Assembly: GCA_016795155.1 (NCBI GenBank)
Contig: JAEUIE010000055.1
Location: 1 to 64,000, forward strand
Reading direction: 5' to 3'
DNA length: 64,000 nt
From: Planctomycetia bacterium
Lineage (GTDB): Bacteria; Planctomycetota; Planctomycetia; Gemmatales; HRBIN36
Part shown: piece after piece, positions 17,878 to 24,858 of the stretch
Layout of the letters: each line of letters starts with the position of its first letter
Position numbering within the stretch: the stretch's first letter is position 1
The notes under the pieces: generated by a model
Databases searched by the model: none
Told to the model about the DNA's origin: nothing
Seen by the model: only the letters and a program-made list of their open reading frames with translations
Program-made: the position numbers and the translations under genes

Positions 17878-19926
17878 ATGGCAAAGCGGCTTGATAAAAC
17901 CATGGCAGACTACGTGGTAGGCGGCGTGATGCCTGCCCTGCTCATGGGCCTGCTCATGAGCTTGTGCTTCTTCCTGCTCGAACTGGCCTATTCCGGTGCG
18001 TACATGGGCCAGCTCAAGTGGATTCTATTCTTCTTCATCGTTGGCACAGTTCTGATCGCCCGCATCTCCATGCGAGGCGATATCTCTGAACGTGCCGGGC
18101 TGTATGGCATCGGCCTAGCCATTGCTGCCGGACTTGTGATGTATCGTTACGTGGAAATCCCTCAAACAGCGCTCGGTGGGTTTGGTTGGATCATTCCTTT
18201 CTGCCTGATGTCGATCATCTGGTGGAGTGCCCACAAGCTCACGCAGGACTCCACCTGGGACGATGAGGATGATGAAGATGGCGGTGGCCTGCTCGATACC
18301 AATGCACCTGAGCCAGTGGCGGTTCCCAATTCAAAATCCGAAGAATGGTTCAACCAGTATCAGCAGCAGCGGGAAGATGAACAGCGGCGGAAAAAGCCCG
18401 GTTTGATGGTGGTCTATTTTTCGCTGGCGGCTTTGCCACTCTTTGGCGTGGGGCAGGCGATGATTCCTGCGACGGACCTTGTTGGCCGTCGCTATGCCTT
18501 CTGGATGCTGACCATTTATGTTGCCTGCGGCCTGGGCATGTTGCTGACCACCAGCTTCCTCGGCTTGCGACGCTATCTGCGTGGCCGTCGGCTCCAGATG
18601 CCCGCTTCGATGACCGCGCTTTGGCTGGGGCTGGGTGCAGCCCTCATCTTCACGTTGATGGTTCTGAGTGCCGTGCTCCTGCCTCGCCCGGAAGCTGAGT
18701 ATCATCTTTCGCAGTGGTTTACGCTCTCTTCGAAAGAACGTGATGCAAACAACACCCATTTCTTCGAGGGCAGCAGCGGGAAGAGCGATCAATCAGGCCC
18801 CGGTCCCGAAAACAAGCAGCAGCAGCAAGGCGGCAAGCAGGCCCAGCAGGGTAACAAGCAAGGCAATCCACAACAGCGCAACAATAGGCAGCAGCAGGGC
18901 CAATCAGACAAGAATGCCCAAGCCGTTCGAGCTGGCAATAAGAACAGTGATCAGCAAAATCAAGGACAAAGTCAGGGACAAGGCAAACAGCAATCTCAAG
19001 GAAAGCAGTCGCAAGGGAATCAATCGCAGGGTGAACATGGGCAAGGCGATCAATCAATCTCTTCTGAACAGAACAGCAAATCAGGCAAGTCAGATCGTGC
19101 CAACGGCAAATCTTCTTACAAGCGACAGGGGAAAAACGCGTCCTCTGAACAAGATGATAAACAGCAAGGCGACAAGCAGGGAGAGAATGGCGAGTCCTCG
19201 CAAGACCCATCGCAGCAGGGCCGCGAAGGGAACCAGGGGAACAAGAACGAAATGCGTGATAAACGTAATGCTGGCCAGGGGCAAAGTAAGCAAGACGATC
19301 AGAATGAGCAGGGCAACCAGGGTGAGCCACAACAGGAACCTGGCGCTGCCAACTCCCCTCCTCCACCGCCGCCACCACCCCAAGCCAGTCAAGCACCGTC
19401 CGCATCTTGGGACTGGCTCAAGTGGCTCTTCTATGCCCTGCTGCTGGGAGGGATACTCTTTGCCTTGTGGAAGTGGGGCAGGCAACTCTGGAACGGCTTG
19501 CTGCAAATCTGGCAGGAGATTCTGGCCTGGTGGAAAGGACTTTTCCCTGATCAGGATAAAGCCAACAATACTGCTGCTGATGTACCCGATGCCGAATCCA
19601 AACTGCCTCCCAAGCCCTTTGCCTGGTTCAGTAACCCGCTGAATAACCCGAGCAACTTCCGTTCGATGGAAGAGATGATCCGCTACAGCTTCGCAGCACT
19701 TCACTCCTGGGCCTACGAAAACCGGCTAGCCCGCCAGCCTGATGAGACTCCGCTCGAATTTGCCCAGCGGTTGGGGCAATCGATGAAGTTCGCCCATCAG
19801 GATATCCGCAAGCTGACTGACCTCTACGCCGTCGTCACCTATGCCAACAAACAGGCGCCATCCAGCAGCGAAGCCATCCTGCGTAACTTCTGGAATCGTA
19901 TTCAATCACTCTCCACCGTCTCCTGA
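17878..19926 (+). CDS. DUF4129 membrane protein with long Gln-rich linker
   Basis: 682 residues. The first about 270 residues hold roughly six membrane helices with an acidic cytoplasmic patch (DDEDDEDGGG near residues 134-143). Residues about 290-490 are extreme low complexity rich in Gln, Asn, Gly, Ser and Lys, closed by a run of eight prolines. Another membrane helix follows, then a C-terminal domain (MEEMIRYSFAALHSWAYE, DETPLEFAQRLG) that matches the DUF4129 tail usually found after transglutaminase-like domains. No transglutaminase triad is present in this protein. It lies 25 bases after the dehydrogenase gene. Its function is unknown. Confidence 0.75.
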   Translation: MAKRLDKTMADYVVGGVMPALLMGLLMSLCFFLLELAYSGAYMGQLKWILFFFIVGTVLIARISMRGDISERAGLYGIGLAIAAGLVMYRYVEIPQTALGGFGWIIPFCLMSIIWWSAHKLTQDSTWDDEDDEDGGGLLDTNAPEPVAVPNSKSEEWFNQYQQQREDEQRRKKPGLMVVYFSLAALPLFGVGQAMIPATDLVGRRYAFWMLTIYVACGLGMLLTTSFLGLRRYLRGRRLQMPASMTALWLGLGAALIFTLMVLSAVLLPRPEAEYHLSQWFTLSSKERDANNTHFFEGSSGKSDQSGPGPENKQQQQGGKQAQQGNKQGNPQQRNNRQQQGQSDKNAQAVRAGNKNSDQQNQGQSQGQGKQQSQGKQSQGNQSQGEHGQGDQSISSEQNSKSGKSDRANGKSSYKRQGKNASSEQDDKQQGDKQGENGESSQDPSQQGREGNQGNKNEMRDKRNAGQGQSKQDDQNEQGNQGEPQQEPGAANSPPPPPPPPQASQAPSASWDWLKWLFYALLLGGILFALWKWGRQLWNGLLQIWQEILAWWKGLFPDQDKANNTAADVPDAESKLPPKPFAWFSNPLNNPSNFRSMEEMIRYSFAALHSWAYENRLARQPDETPLEFAQRLGQSMKFAHQDIRKLTDLYAVVTYANKQAPSSSEAILRNFWNRIQSLSTVS

Positions 19927-19994
19927 TATTCCAGTAGCATTTCGATTTGCATCTGCCATAATATCGCCATCCTCAAATTGATTCGGAGTACACG

Positions 19995-21539
19995 ATGAAT
20001 CCTCTCAATCGCCGCCGTTTCCTGGGCAACACCGCACTGGGCGCTGCCGCTTTGACTCTGCCCGCCCAATCGTACGCCAAGGTGCTTGGCGCCAATGAAA
20101 AGATCGGCATCGCCTTTCTAGGCACCGGCGGCCGATGCATGGAATCGCACATCAAGATCCTCAACATTATGATCGGCGAAGATAAACCCGTTCGTGCTGC
20201 AGGCGTCTGCGACGTGTGGGATGGCAACAAGGAAGTAGGTCGCGGCCTCTACCCTGCTGCTGAGGCTCTCAAGATCAACCCCGACGACAAGAGCAAGGTC
20301 ACCAAGAATTATCAGCAACTGCTCGACAGCAAGGAAGTCGATGTCGTCTGCATCTGCACTCCCGACCATTGGCATGCCAAGATGTCGATTGATGCGATGG
20401 CCGCAGGCAAAGATGTCTACTGCGAAAAGCCGATGACCCGCACCATCGAAGAATCGCATGCCGTCGTTGATGCTTCCAAGAAGTACAACCGTGTGATGTC
20501 CGTCGGCGTGCAGTCGATGGCTAACCCCATCTGGCGGATGGCCAATGAATACATTCGCGCCGGCAATATCGGCCACGTGGCTCAGGCACAGACCAGCTAC
20601 TTCCGCAACTCGGCCCTGGGCCAGTGGCGTTATTACAAGCTGACCAGGGACATGAATCCCAAGACTATCGATTGGGATATGTTCCTGGGTTACAAGTACG
20701 ATGTCAACGGCGTGGCTATCGGCCCCAAGCCCGAACAGCAGCCTTTCGACCGTGCCGTCTACGGCCAATGGCGTTGTTACTGGCCATTTGGCGGCGGCAT
20801 GTTCACCGATCTGTTCGTCCATCAGACCACGCACATGATTGCAGCGATGGGCGTGCGTTACCCCGCCCGTGTCACCGGTTCGGGTGGCATCTACCTCGAA
20901 TATGATGAACGCGATGTGCCTGATGTTGCCACAGTCGTCGCTGATTACGATGAAGGCTGCCAGCTCATCATCACCGCCACTATGATCAACGACTATGCGA
21001 TTGATGAAGTGATTCGTGGCCGCATGGGTACGCTGAAGTTTGTTCGCAAGAACAATATCATGGGTTACGAGATTCTACCGCAGAACCTGGGCAAGGGCGG
21101 CCCGGCTGCTCCCAAGGCGAAGAGTGAAGAGGGTGGCAATTTTGTCGCCAGCCCGATGGACGATGCCGGCCCGAAACGCAAGTACAGCTACAACACCGAT
21201 ACCTATGCCCTGTGGGAAGACTTCCTGGATTGCTGCCGTGGACGCAAACGGGAAACGCTCAGTTCCGCCGAACTGGGTGCAGCAGCCTTCACCACGGTGA
21301 ACCTGGGCGTGCAAAGCTATCGCCAGGGGCATGTCATGTTCTGGAACAAGGAACTCCGTAAGCCCATGGAAGGCAACGGCTCCTGGGCCAGCAACTGGGA
21401 AAAACGCAGCAAAGCCCGCGGCAAACCCAACGAAGTGATGGGCTACCAAGGCGACCCCAAAGGCAGCATCCTCTTCCCACCCGAATACCAAAAACTAGGC
21501 GGCGCCTGGACGAATGGGCAAGACCCCGCGGGGGCGTAA
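19995..21539 (+). CDS. Tat-exported Gfo/Idh/MocA family oxidoreductase
   Basis: 514 residues. A twin-arginine signal (NRRRFLGNTALGAAALTLP) is at the N-terminus, followed by the Rossmann fold IGIAFLGTGGRC. CTPDHWHAKMSIDAMAAGKD and VYCEKPMTRT follow; the EKP motif carries the conserved Lys of this family. Such enzymes oxidise or isomerise sugars with tightly held NAD(P). Export with a folded cofactor fits the Tat signal, and planctomycetes encode many of these. The C-terminal domain (about residues 190-450) is the usual alpha/beta lid. The substrate is unknown. Confidence 0.9.
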   Translation: MNPLNRRRFLGNTALGAAALTLPAQSYAKVLGANEKIGIAFLGTGGRCMESHIKILNIMIGEDKPVRAAGVCDVWDGNKEVGRGLYPAAEALKINPDDKSKVTKNYQQLLDSKEVDVVCICTPDHWHAKMSIDAMAAGKDVYCEKPMTRTIEESHAVVDASKKYNRVMSVGVQSMANPIWRMANEYIRAGNIGHVAQAQTSYFRNSALGQWRYYKLTRDMNPKTIDWDMFLGYKYDVNGVAIGPKPEQQPFDRAVYGQWRCYWPFGGGMFTDLFVHQTTHMIAAMGVRYPARVTGSGGIYLEYDERDVPDVATVVADYDEGCQLIITATMINDYAIDEVIRGRMGTLKFVRKNNIMGYEILPQNLGKGGPAAPKAKSEEGGNFVASPMDDAGPKRKYSYNTDTYALWEDFLDCCRGRKRETLSSAELGAAAFTTVNLGVQSYRQGHVMFWNKELRKPMEGNGSWASNWEKRSKARGKPNEVMGYQGDPKGSILFPPEYQKLGGAWTNGQDPAGA

Positions 21540-21703
21540 TGGTAAACGAAGTTGTTTTAGTGTCGTGAATGAGGTATTCGCGACACTGTTGAACTTTGAA
21601 ATGCCCGGTACTTGGCAAGTAATTTCGAGTTTGAGTAAGGTGCTGTCAAGCGATAGAGCGTCAAGTGACAGGTGCTCTGCGAATCAGAGCGAGACGCACC
21701 AAG

Positions 21704-21780
21704 GTTTAGCGAGACGTTCGGTGCGTATTGATTGCGAACGCAAGAGCACCAGTACTTCGGTATTGTAGCACGGCGACATA
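21704..21780 (+). repeat. Dispersed 60-80 bp repeat, copy C
   Basis: This copy begins GTTTAGCGAGACGTTCGGTG and continues through ACCAGTACTTCGGTATTGTA to GCACGGCGACATA. It shares its leading GTTTAGCGA.A.GTTCGGTGCGT with copy D at 22576. A GACGCACC end just before it (21693-21700) may be the tail of a further degenerate copy. It lies 36 bases before the start of the frameshifted gene 21816-22540. Confidence 0.75.
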
Positions 21781-21815
21781 CACTAATTGGACTATATTTC
21801 TTTAAAGGGTATAAC

Positions 21816-22540
21816 ATGCCTGAAGATGCTGTCAAAGTAGAAGATAAGAAAGACGAGTCAGCCAAAACACTAATGTGGATGCCGTACGGCGACATAGCAA
21901 AGATTTTATTTGGTCTGCTGGTTGGTATTGCTGCAACGATTTTTACGAGTTATTGGAATGCGAAAGAAGCGAAGCTATTCTATTCCGTATCCCCACCTAT
22001 GACTCTCGACAATGTTTCTGTTGTGTCGATAACATTACTAATGAGGGCAATAAAGAGGCAGAAGATGTCATTTTTGTGTTTGGCGTTTCGGGAAAGATCA
22101 TTACCGAAGCCAAAGTTAGTCCCGATATTCTCCGTGCAGTGAAGAATAGCAAAGATGACACGTTAAATGTCGAATTGAAGATGCTGAATGTAGGCGAAAC
22201 TGTGAGGATCGTTGTCTCAACTAACAACCCTACTCCCAAGCTCGAATACGTTGCGAACCTTAGAGGAAAAGGAGTCATCGGAAAGGAAGGGAGCAATCTT
22301 GAACAATGGCTTGAAACTCAAAGATTTCAAGCAACAATTATGCAATGGGGAGTTTACCTAATTTCATTTTTGTCGCTAGCAATTGTTGTGATGTTAGTTG
22401 TTATTCGTAAGCGTACGGATAAGATTTTCAACATTAAGCAAGAGACCATAGACAAATTATTAGACGAGAGGAAATATGTGGAAGCTTACTTGAAGAGGGA
22501 GGAAGCTCGTCTAGGCATCAACAGAGCAAGCTCATCCTAG
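21816..22540 (+). pseudogene. Two-helix membrane protein gene broken by a frameshift
   Basis: An ATG at 21816, preceded by AAAGGG, opens a frame with a charged N-terminus and a membrane helix (AKILFGLLVGIAATIF), then NAKEAKLFYSV. Near 22020-22032 the sensible reading jumps to the -1 frame (DNITNEGNKEAEDVIFVF). From there it runs on through VELKMLNVGETVRIVV, a second membrane helix (WGVYLISFLSLAIVVMLVVI) and a charged tail to 22540. Neither frame makes sense alone across the join, so one intact gene of about 240 codons has been frameshifted, or there is a read error. The family is not recognised. The gene is bracketed by direct repeat copies C and D and looks AT-rich. Confidence 0.65.
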
Positions 22541-22575
22541 CTCGTTGACAGGATCGTTATTTTGTTCGCCAGTCA

Positions 22576-22658
22576 GTTTAGCGATAGGTTCGGTGCGTCT
22601 TGCTTGAGGAAGCGAGATTACTAGTACCTCGGCATCGTAGCGCTGCGACGCACCCTAC
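22576..22658 (+). repeat. Dispersed 60-80 bp repeat, copy D
   Basis: This is the best-preserved copy. GTTTAGCGATAGGTTC leads into GGTGCGTCTTGCTTGAGG and it ends GCTGCGACGCACCC. The start GGTGCGTC and the end GACGCACC form an 8-base terminal inverted repeat around a body of about 66 bases, which suggests a tiny mobile or REP-like element. The remaining bases between it and the gene at 22782 show nothing else recognisable. Confidence 0.75.
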
Positions 22659-22781
22659 TTGGACTGATGCCGCCTTTCGTAGCATAGATGAAAACACCAA
22701 GGACTCCGCAGACACCCCATCCAATACCGAATAATTGTGTGTAAACTCGCCAGAGTTTTCATGCCAATGAACTTTGAATGG

Positions 22782-23174
22782 TTAAGGATTGTTATCGAGG
22801 TTTTGGTCGTTAAGTTTGGTTAATTCCTTTGCAGTTGGTTTTGAACGGTTAAAGTTGCCCCATATGACACCAGTGATAACTCCTATCCATCCCAAGGGGT
22901 TGAGTAATGCAGACAGAACGCCTGCCTGTTGGTCAAACGAACTTTCACGGTTACCTCCTACGAAGAATGTTGCGACAAATGCGGCAATACCTATCCAGAA
23001 AAGCATATATCCAACTGGTTGTTTCCATGCCGGTTGCACTCCTTCTGCATACCGTAAGGTTTTCCCCTTAGGATCAACGATGATTACGTCTTTTGTGCAG
23101 ATCGGACATTTAATTGTCTCTGTTGCATTGACTATCATCATATCCTTGAAACAGAATCCGCAGCGAACATTCAT
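22782..23174 (-). CDS. Zinc-ribbon protein with two membrane helices
   Basis: The likely start is the ATG at 23174, giving 130 residues that open MNVRCGFCFKDM; an upstream in-frame start at 23282 adds an unsupported stretch. The pairs CGFC and CPIC, 18 residues apart, form a zinc ribbon. Two hydrophobic helices follow (VGYMLFWIGIAAFVATFFVG and a later LLNPLGWIGVITGVIWG). The C-terminus is charged and polar. It resembles small planctomycete membrane proteins with an N-terminal zinc ribbon, of unknown function. It sits in an accessory patch with decayed neighbours. Confidence 0.65.
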   Translation of the reverse strand: MNVRCGFCFKDMMIVNATETIKCPICTKDVIIVDPKGKTLRYAEGVQPAWKQPVGYMLFWIGIAAFVATFFVGGNRESSFDQQAGVLSALLNPLGWIGVITGVIWGNFNRSKPTAKELTKLNDQNLDNNP

Positions 23175-23413
23175 AATGCCTCCGAAGTTAATGGCAATTA
23201 CCAAGCAGTTGGCACTATTGTTGGTACTAACAACTATTAACCATAGACCTAATTTTAAAATCTGCAACTTTACTGTTGTCAATCAAGACTGGGTAAAACT
23301 TTGAATGTGCCCACAAAGTCGCAACGCTTTGCCTGGTTCATTGCTAATTCTTTTGCGATAGACAAGTCGAGCATCCGTCTGATTATCGGCACAAAACGGC
23401 TCATCACAAATCC

Positions 23414-23662
23414 CTATCGCTCCCGTAATTCCTGCCCAAACTGCAACAAATAACCATTGTTATCGTAGATGCCGAATTCGCGCATGCCGTAGTCGAAGTT
23501 TTCGATTTCATAACAGACTTCAGCCTGTTCGCGGAGGTGTTCCCAGAGAGTGTCCACGTCTACCACGGTAAAGTAGAGTGAGCCGGTGAAGGCTGGTTCC
23601 ACGTCGCCTTCGTGTTCGTTGGGAGCCATCCGCGCTGTGGCGAGGTCAGGAAACCTCGCCAC
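23414..23662 (-). pseudogene. VOC (glyoxalase-like) gene missing its N-terminal half
   Basis: The readable part (about 70 residues) contains APNEHEGDVEPAFTGSLYFT and DFDYGMREFGIYDNNGYL with LQFGQ. This is the second half of a small vicinal-oxygen-chelate protein of the glyoxalase/bleomycin-resistance type. The first half, with its metal-binding His, is absent. The frame enters directly from a perfect palindrome at 23631-23668, so insertion or recombination of that repeat has removed the 5' part. The family normally has about 120-130 residues. Any product would start inside the repeat and would not fold as a VOC monomer. Confidence 0.7.
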
Positions 23663-23668
23663 AGCGCG
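23631..23668. repeat. Palindromic repeat, CAGGAA loop (H1)
   Basis: A perfect 16-bp stem pairs 23631-23646 (ends GTGGCGAGGT) with 23653-23668, around the loop CAGGAA. It lies exactly at the broken 5' edge of the VOC remnant. Hairpins with the same loop and other stems occur at 24153-24178, 24231-24256 and 24766-24789. Confidence 0.85.
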
Positions 23669-23679
23669 TGGTTATCCAT

Positions 23680-23721
23680 CCCCTCACCCCCGGCCCCTCT
23701 CCCTCAAAGGGGAGAGGGGAG
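23680..23721. repeat. G-rich dispersed repeat, left copy beside DoxX gene
   Basis: CCCCTCACCCCCGGCCCCTC runs into CTCCCTCAAAGGGGAGAGGGG; CCCCTCTCCCT-type and AGGGGAGAGGGG arms can pair. A copy in the same orientation lies at 24091-24133. The last about 13 codons of the DoxX-like gene read through this repeat. Confidence 0.75.
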
Positions 23722-24091
23722 AAGCGGGTCGGCCGGTGTACAACCAGGCCCAGGCAACGAGGACAAACTGCAGGAGCAATCTGCCCCACAGGAATGCGGG
23801 CGAAACTTCCGGATAACGCTCCGCATGCACCAACATATCGATATGCACCGTGAAGAACACCAGCAGCATGGCTACGATACCCCAGGCTGCCAGCGACTGA
23901 GTTTGCCGATGCAATAACAATGCACCTGCAACTATTTCGCACACCCCGCTGAGATAGACGAGTTCCCGATGCCAGGGTAGATAATCGGGCATGATCTTGA
24001 GGTAAAAATCAGGATGCCAGAAATGATTGATGCCTGCTGCAATGAATGCGATGCCTAGCAGCCAGCGGAGTACTGTTTTCAGAATACGCAC
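23684..24091 (-). CDS. DoxX-like small membrane protein
   Basis: 135 residues with four hydrophobic helices. The N-terminal LRWLLGIAFIAAGINHFWHP and the later ELVYLSGVCEIVAGALLL are typical of the DoxX/DUF4870-like small quinone-related membrane family. The start is a GTG at 24091 and the stop is at 23684. Both ends lie in copies of the same G-rich repeat, so the last about 13 residues (PLSPLRERGRG) are repeat-encoded and probably not ancestral. The exact function of such proteins is unclear. Confidence 0.75.
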   Translation of the reverse strand: MRILKTVLRWLLGIAFIAAGINHFWHPDFYLKIMPDYLPWHRELVYLSGVCEIVAGALLLHRQTQSLAAWGIVAMLLVFFTVHIDMLVHAERYPEVSPAFLWGRLLLQFVLVAWAWLYTGRPASPLSPLRERGRG

Positions 24092-24133
24092 CCCCTCACC
24101 CCCCAGCCCCTCTCCCTCCAGGGGAGAGGGGAG
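24091..24133. repeat. G-rich dispersed repeat, right copy beside DoxX gene
   Basis: CCCCCTCACCCCCCAGCCCC runs into TCTCCCTCCAGGGGAGAGGGG, in the same orientation as the copy at 23680-23721, about 410 bases away. On the minus strand it lies just before the GTG start of the DoxX-like gene and so supplies whatever ribosome-binding sequence that gene uses. Confidence 0.75.
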
Positions 24134-24152
24134 AAATCGAAGCCCCGGCGCT

Positions 24153-24256
24153 GTGTAATGGTCTCCTGACCATTACACCCAGTATGACCGCAGGTCTTCA
24201 TTGAATACTGGAGACCTGCGGTCAATCTCAGTGGCGAGGTCAGTAAACCTCGCTAC
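24153..24256. repeat. Three consecutive hairpins (H2-H4) upstream of hicBA
   Basis: H2 pairs 24153-24162 with 24169-24178 around CTCCTG (reverse complement CAGGAG). H3 pairs 24186-24197 with 24212-24223 (12 bp) around a 14-base loop. H4 pairs 24231-24240 with 24247-24256 (one G-T pair) around CAGTAA and has the same arm as H1. Stems differ while the short loops stay near CAGGAG/CAGTAA. They fill most of the gap between the DoxX-like gene and hicB. Confidence 0.8.
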
Positions 24257-24347
24257 ACCGCGAGAGCTACTATGTGTGAATTCGAAGATATGTTTCATCT
24301 TGCGCTTTCATAGGGTACAATGCAAGAGTGCTGAGGAGTCATGGACC

Positions 24348-24566
24348 ATGCAGTTTACAGCAGTGTTTATGAAAGTTGCTGAAGGATACATCGGATACGT
24401 AGAAGAGTTGCCTGGAGCCAATACGCAAGGAGAAACCCTGGAGGAGGCTCGCACCAATTTACGTGAAGCAGTGGAATTAGTACTTGAGGCAAATCGGGAA
24501 ATGGCACGTCAAACCATTTCCGATCAAGAAACTATTCGAGAACCTTTTGCATTGGCAGTTTTGTGA
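24348..24566 (+). CDS. hicB: HicB-family antitoxin
   Basis: 72 residues from the ATG at 24348, with TGAGGAG upstream. The sequence MQFTAVFMKVAEGYIGYVEE, then PGANTQGETLEEARTNLREA, is the partly degraded RNase-H-like fold of HicB antitoxins, which bind and mask HicA. It lacks a long C-terminal DNA-binding extension, so it is a short-form HicB. The stop TGA overlaps the GTG start of hicA (GTGA). The order is antitoxin first, the reverse of the more familiar hicAB but common for short HicB. Confidence 0.87.
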   Translation: MQFTAVFMKVAEGYIGYVEELPGANTQGETLEEARTNLREAVELVLEANREMARQTISDQETIREPFALAVL

Positions 24567-24751
24567 AGCGAATTGATCTGATTCGTCATTTGGAAAGCCA
24601 CGGTTGCTATCTTCTGCGGGAAGGCAGCAAACATAGTTTGTATGTAAACCCCACTAATTCACAAACCAGTGCTATTCCAAGGCATCGAGAAATTAACAAT
24701 TATCTTGCTCGTAAGATTTGCAGGGATTTAGGGGTTCCAGAATTAGAATAA
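24563..24751 (+). CDS. hicA: HicA-family mRNA interferase toxin
   Basis: 62 residues from a GTG start that overlaps the hicB stop by four bases. The double-stranded-RNA-binding-like fold is clear from LIRHLESHGCYLLREGSKHS, where the His after GSK is the catalytic residue of HicA, and from AIPRHREINNYLARKICRDL. The toxin cleaves mRNA and is held inactive by HicB. The gene looks intact. A hairpin (24766-24789) follows 14 bases downstream. Confidence 0.9.
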   Translation: MKRIDLIRHLESHGCYLLREGSKHSLYVNPTNSQTSAIPRHREINNYLARKICRDLGVPELE

Positions 24752-24765
24752 CAACAGGTTCCAAA

Positions 24766-24789
24766 TGGCGGAGTCAGGAGACTCCGCCA
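24766..24789. repeat. Hairpin H5, CAGGAG loop, after hicA
   Basis: A 9-bp perfect stem (TGGCGGAGT with ACTCCGCCA) closes the loop CAGGAG. It shares the loop motif of H1, H2 and H4 but has a different stem. It lies between hicA and the 3' end of topA, which converge. Confidence 0.8.
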
Positions 24790-24858
24790 CAGCGCCATGT
24801 GCTCATCTGCATGGCTAGCGGAGTACCGCAAGCCATGGCACCCGATCCATATCACACT

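Noticed and set aside
18668-19642. Long open frame in a second frame of the Gln-rich region
   Set aside because: The repeat composition keeps other frames open by chance; it has no domain and lies wholly inside the DUF4129 gene.
19090-19704. Minus-strand open frame rich in Leu and Phe opposite the Gln-rich linker
   Set aside because: It is the antisense of the low-complexity stretch with no ribosome-binding site and no domain.
23586-23917. Plus-strand open frames across 23586-23917
   Set aside because: They run through a palindrome and the G-rich repeat opposite the VOC remnant and DoxX-like gene, with no domain of their own.
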